This document shows, piece after piece, positions 23,878 through 64,000 of a stretch of DNA of 64,000 bases. Every line of letters starts with the position of its first letter. Within the stretch, counting starts at the first letter, position 1. This stretch comes from Dromaius novaehollandiae. Lineage: Eukaryota; Chordata; Aves; Casuariiformes; Dromaiidae. The notes under the pieces are model-generated. The model saw only the letters and a program-made list of their open reading frames with translations. It did not search any database and had not been told where the DNA came from. The position numbers and the translations under genes are program-made. The stretch is taken from the NCBI RefSeq assembly GCF_036370855.1, contig NC_088099.1:24395501-24459500 (forward strand), given 5' to 3'.

Positions 23878-25949
23878 TAGACTGTTGGTAGCAGGCAAGA
23901 TCCTCCCCTTCTTTTTATGGGAAAGGGGTGAGGAGCATAAAATCAGCACAGAAGAGTTGTGGGGTGGACCAAGAAAAACCACACACAAACACCACCACAC
24001 AAGTTGTCATCCACTTCACTTCCACCCTTCTTCAAGGGTGTCATCCCACAGACAAGCATGATTCAACTAAAATCTGTTTCAAGTATGAAAGTCAAAAGTT
24101 GCAGTTTCTGAAGAGGCAGCAAAGGGAGAAAAGGGAAAGGACACTCGGTTTTGATATATGAGGAAGAGATTTCCTGCTTTTTCTTAAACTATTGGTCAAC
24201 ATCCAGTATGTCTGTTTTCTTGTAAGTTCAGTAACATCAGCCCTTGCAATTCCCTCATCTGCAGGGAGAAAATCTTAAAGTTTTAGCCTTAGCCTGAACT
24301 TCAGCAGACTGCATAAACCAAGTGAACCTTCTAACAGAAGTTACAGAGACAGCAGGCCTCAGCAAGGATGCTGAGAAGCAAAAAGAGACCTGAAGGCTGG
24401 CTCTTCATTTCTGGAGAGAAAAACAGAACAGACCAACAAGTAAGGCATTCATCATTTTCCTTTAATTGTTTTAAATTGAAGGAGTAAAGAACAGTAACTT
24501 GTTTCAAACTTGCTCTAGCAGACCCATTTAATCTTAAAAAAAAAAAAAAAAAGAAAAAAGAAAAAAAGAAAAATTTTCCTACTCCCTACTTTCAAAGAAG
24601 AGAAAGCATATCCTCCTCCAGGTTCCCCCCTATACCCCACTACTTTTATGCTGTTTCTGGGGAAGGGAGGGAGACAGGCAAGAAACAGAATTATGAACTA
24701 CATCAGTGAATTTGAATCATAATGTGTTTGTGGAGAAAAACCCACCCAAGGAAACACAAAGTATTACCTTGAGAAAGGAAGAACAGTTTACCTACCATTT
24801 TAAATAGAGCTGAACAAAAACTAGTCCAAACTAGTTTAGGTAGGTGTTGAGTGGGGTGAGAGTACAGGAAATCATATATCAAGTTTATGAAGATCCTTTC
24901 TTGATTAAACTGGAAGTTTTAGATAAATGGTAACAGCTTTTTAAACAATTTCTGAAATAACTTTCAATGAAAGAGACATTTGTAAGTTACTACATATGAA
25001 GAGTCGCCTACACGTGGCTCTACTTCAAGTTCCTGCCACAGTCAATAGCTAGACACAACTCTCAGTTTGATAGCATCTCTGAAAAAAAGCTTCTTATCTG
25101 CACATGATATTCTCTGAAGAAAGCATAGTTCAGTGGGAATTTGCATCTCAATAAGTGGATTTTTTAAGTTATATTTGATGAACAGGAATGAAGGGCTGGC
25201 TTAGTCTCTAACAGACACATTTAGGTAATGCTGTAAGTTTATCTCAGTAGAACAAGAAGCTGTGCTATGATTTATATATCACCCTCCATCCTTACTGTGT
25301 ACAAATACAGTTATTTTCTTAAGCAGAAAGGTAGTTAAACAGAAAAACAAATTAATCCATACAGCTCACATCTCTAAGTGACTATCCAGCCAAGTCCTCT
25401 CCTTCATGCCCCAGAAAACACAACCTATTTTTAGACTTTCTTCAGAAATGCTGTATCATCCAGACTTTCAGTGACTTGAGCTTCAACTCTTTCTGTTTAT
25501 CTTATACAACTCAACTCACAAACAAAGCCATCTCCAGAACTCTTCTAAGCATATTCAGACATTTTTGGTTTTGTAGGGACAAATGCCTGTGCTTTGGTCA
25601 CAAAGTCTATTATTATTTCATCTACATATTCTTACAAAGACAGCCTTTACAGGTCATACATGCCACAAAGCAACGTCCAACAGCTTAAAGAAGTTAAGTC
25701 AAAGGCTGACACCACCACAGCAGACAACTGCAAAAGCTCCCACACCCTGGACAGGCAGCTCACTGAGAAGAGATAACACTTAAAAGACGTTCACAACTTC
25801 ACAGACCCCAAGAACCTTAAGGGAGCCAGAGGACTCACTCGGGGATCCTGTATTTCACAGACAGGCACTGAGCGAGAGGACGCAAGAGGTGGACGGAGGA
25901 AAGGCAAGAAGACGCTTAGCAAAACCGAAGCGCAGAAAGCCTTCCACAG
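23878..25949. other. Intergenic, upstream of the CpG island
   Basis: No gene recognised. It holds a purine run at about 24119-24141 and an A-rich run at 24536-24575. Short open frames around 25476-25783 have no recognisable domain. Confidence 0.5.
24536..24575 (+). repeat. A-rich low-complexity tract
   Basis: A runs interrupted by single G (AAAAAAG-type) over about 40 bases, upstream of the RUNDC3B CpG island. Confidence 0.85.
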
Positions 25950-26247
25950 ACACCCTCCCCCCGCGGCTCGCACCTCCTCAGCTCGCGAAGCGATCCCCCT
26001 TCCTCGGCCCACTGGGACAGGCCCGGCGGCAGCCGCCGCCACCACCCTTCGCCACAGGTGCCGGCGCCGCGCCCGCCGCGCCCGGCTCCCAGGGCTTTCC
26101 GTTAGCCGCGCGCCCCCCTTTGAAGCGCCGACCGTTAGCGGCGCCGCGCCGCGCCCCGCCCGCCCGGTGATTGGCTGGCGGCGCCGGCGCTCTGCGGCGC
26201 TGTGATTCCGAGGAGCGGTGGCTGCCCGGCTGCCGCCAGCGGGGGGG

Positions 26248-26295
26248 CCCAAGCCGCCCCCGCCGCGGGGACCCAAGCCGCCCCCGCCGCGGGGA
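26248..26295. repeat. 24-bp GC-rich duplication in the RUNDC3B promoter region
   Basis: Two identical 24-base copies (CCCAAGCCGCCC through GCGGGGA) at 26248-26271 and 26272-26295, each holding a GC-box-like CCGCCCCC. They lie 190-230 bp before the start codon. Confidence 0.9.
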
Positions 26296-26481
26296 CCCCG
26301 GCGCCTGCTCGCCCGGCCCGCTGCGTGCCTCGGGGCTCTCCTCCTGCGCGGAGCGGGCGGCGGGGGGCGCGCGGGGGCCGCCTCCTCCGCGCGCGGCGGC
26401 GGGCGCAGCATCTCCGAGACCGGGAGGCTGGGAACAAAGGCTCCGCGCCAGCCCCTGCGGCTCCACCTGCCCCCAGCGGAG

Positions 26482-64000
<37,519 letters not shown>

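Noticed and set aside
24119-24141. Polypurine tract before a 3' LTR
   Set aside because: It is not followed by a TG-initiated LTR-like sequence, and it lies downstream of the better TATA/AATAAA pair.

Overview
This is vertebrate nuclear DNA, most likely from a bird. The retroposons I can recognise are almost all CR1 LINE fragments with the avian-type 3' region, there are no Alu, B1 or LINE-1 type repeats, and one decayed gamma-like endogenous retrovirus (ERV) is present. The gene order, an ABCB1-type P-glycoprotein gene head to head with RUNDC3B, is the order known for this locus in other vertebrates. Other sauropsids cannot be fully excluded.

Layout. Positions 1-5758 hold the 5' coding end of an ABCB1-like gene on the minus strand: three phase-compatible coding exons, the start codon at 5731-5733, and the rest of the gene off the left edge. 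Positions 5759-25950 are the intergenic (or untranslated upstream) interval. It holds CR1 fragments (7080-7640 and about 11600-11910), a perfect 24-bp minisatellite (12541-12647) and a degenerate retrovirus in plus orientation (pol about 18720-21290, env-like sequence about 21300-23400, LTR-like signals near 23657-23772). A CpG island of about 1 kb (25950-26960) contains RUNDC3B exon 1. RUNDC3B then runs rightwards with eight coding exons to 60495, giving about 312 residues that cover the RUN domain and the start of the coiled coil. Its C-terminal exons lie beyond the right edge.

Function. ABCB1-type proteins are ATP-driven efflux pumps of the plasma membrane. RUNDC3B (RPIB9) is a cytosolic RUN-domain protein of the Rap2-interactor family. 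They are neighbours with no known shared pathway, and the link here is positional.

I found no previously undescribed biological system. The observations most worth checking are the splice signals of RUNDC3B exons 4 and 5 (a non-consensus donor, then an acceptor whose pyrimidine tract is a TTTC microsatellite ending in a NAGNAG), the retroviral relic with LTR-like signals between the two genes, an unassigned GC-richer LTR-like block in intron 1, and several perfect palindromes in introns.
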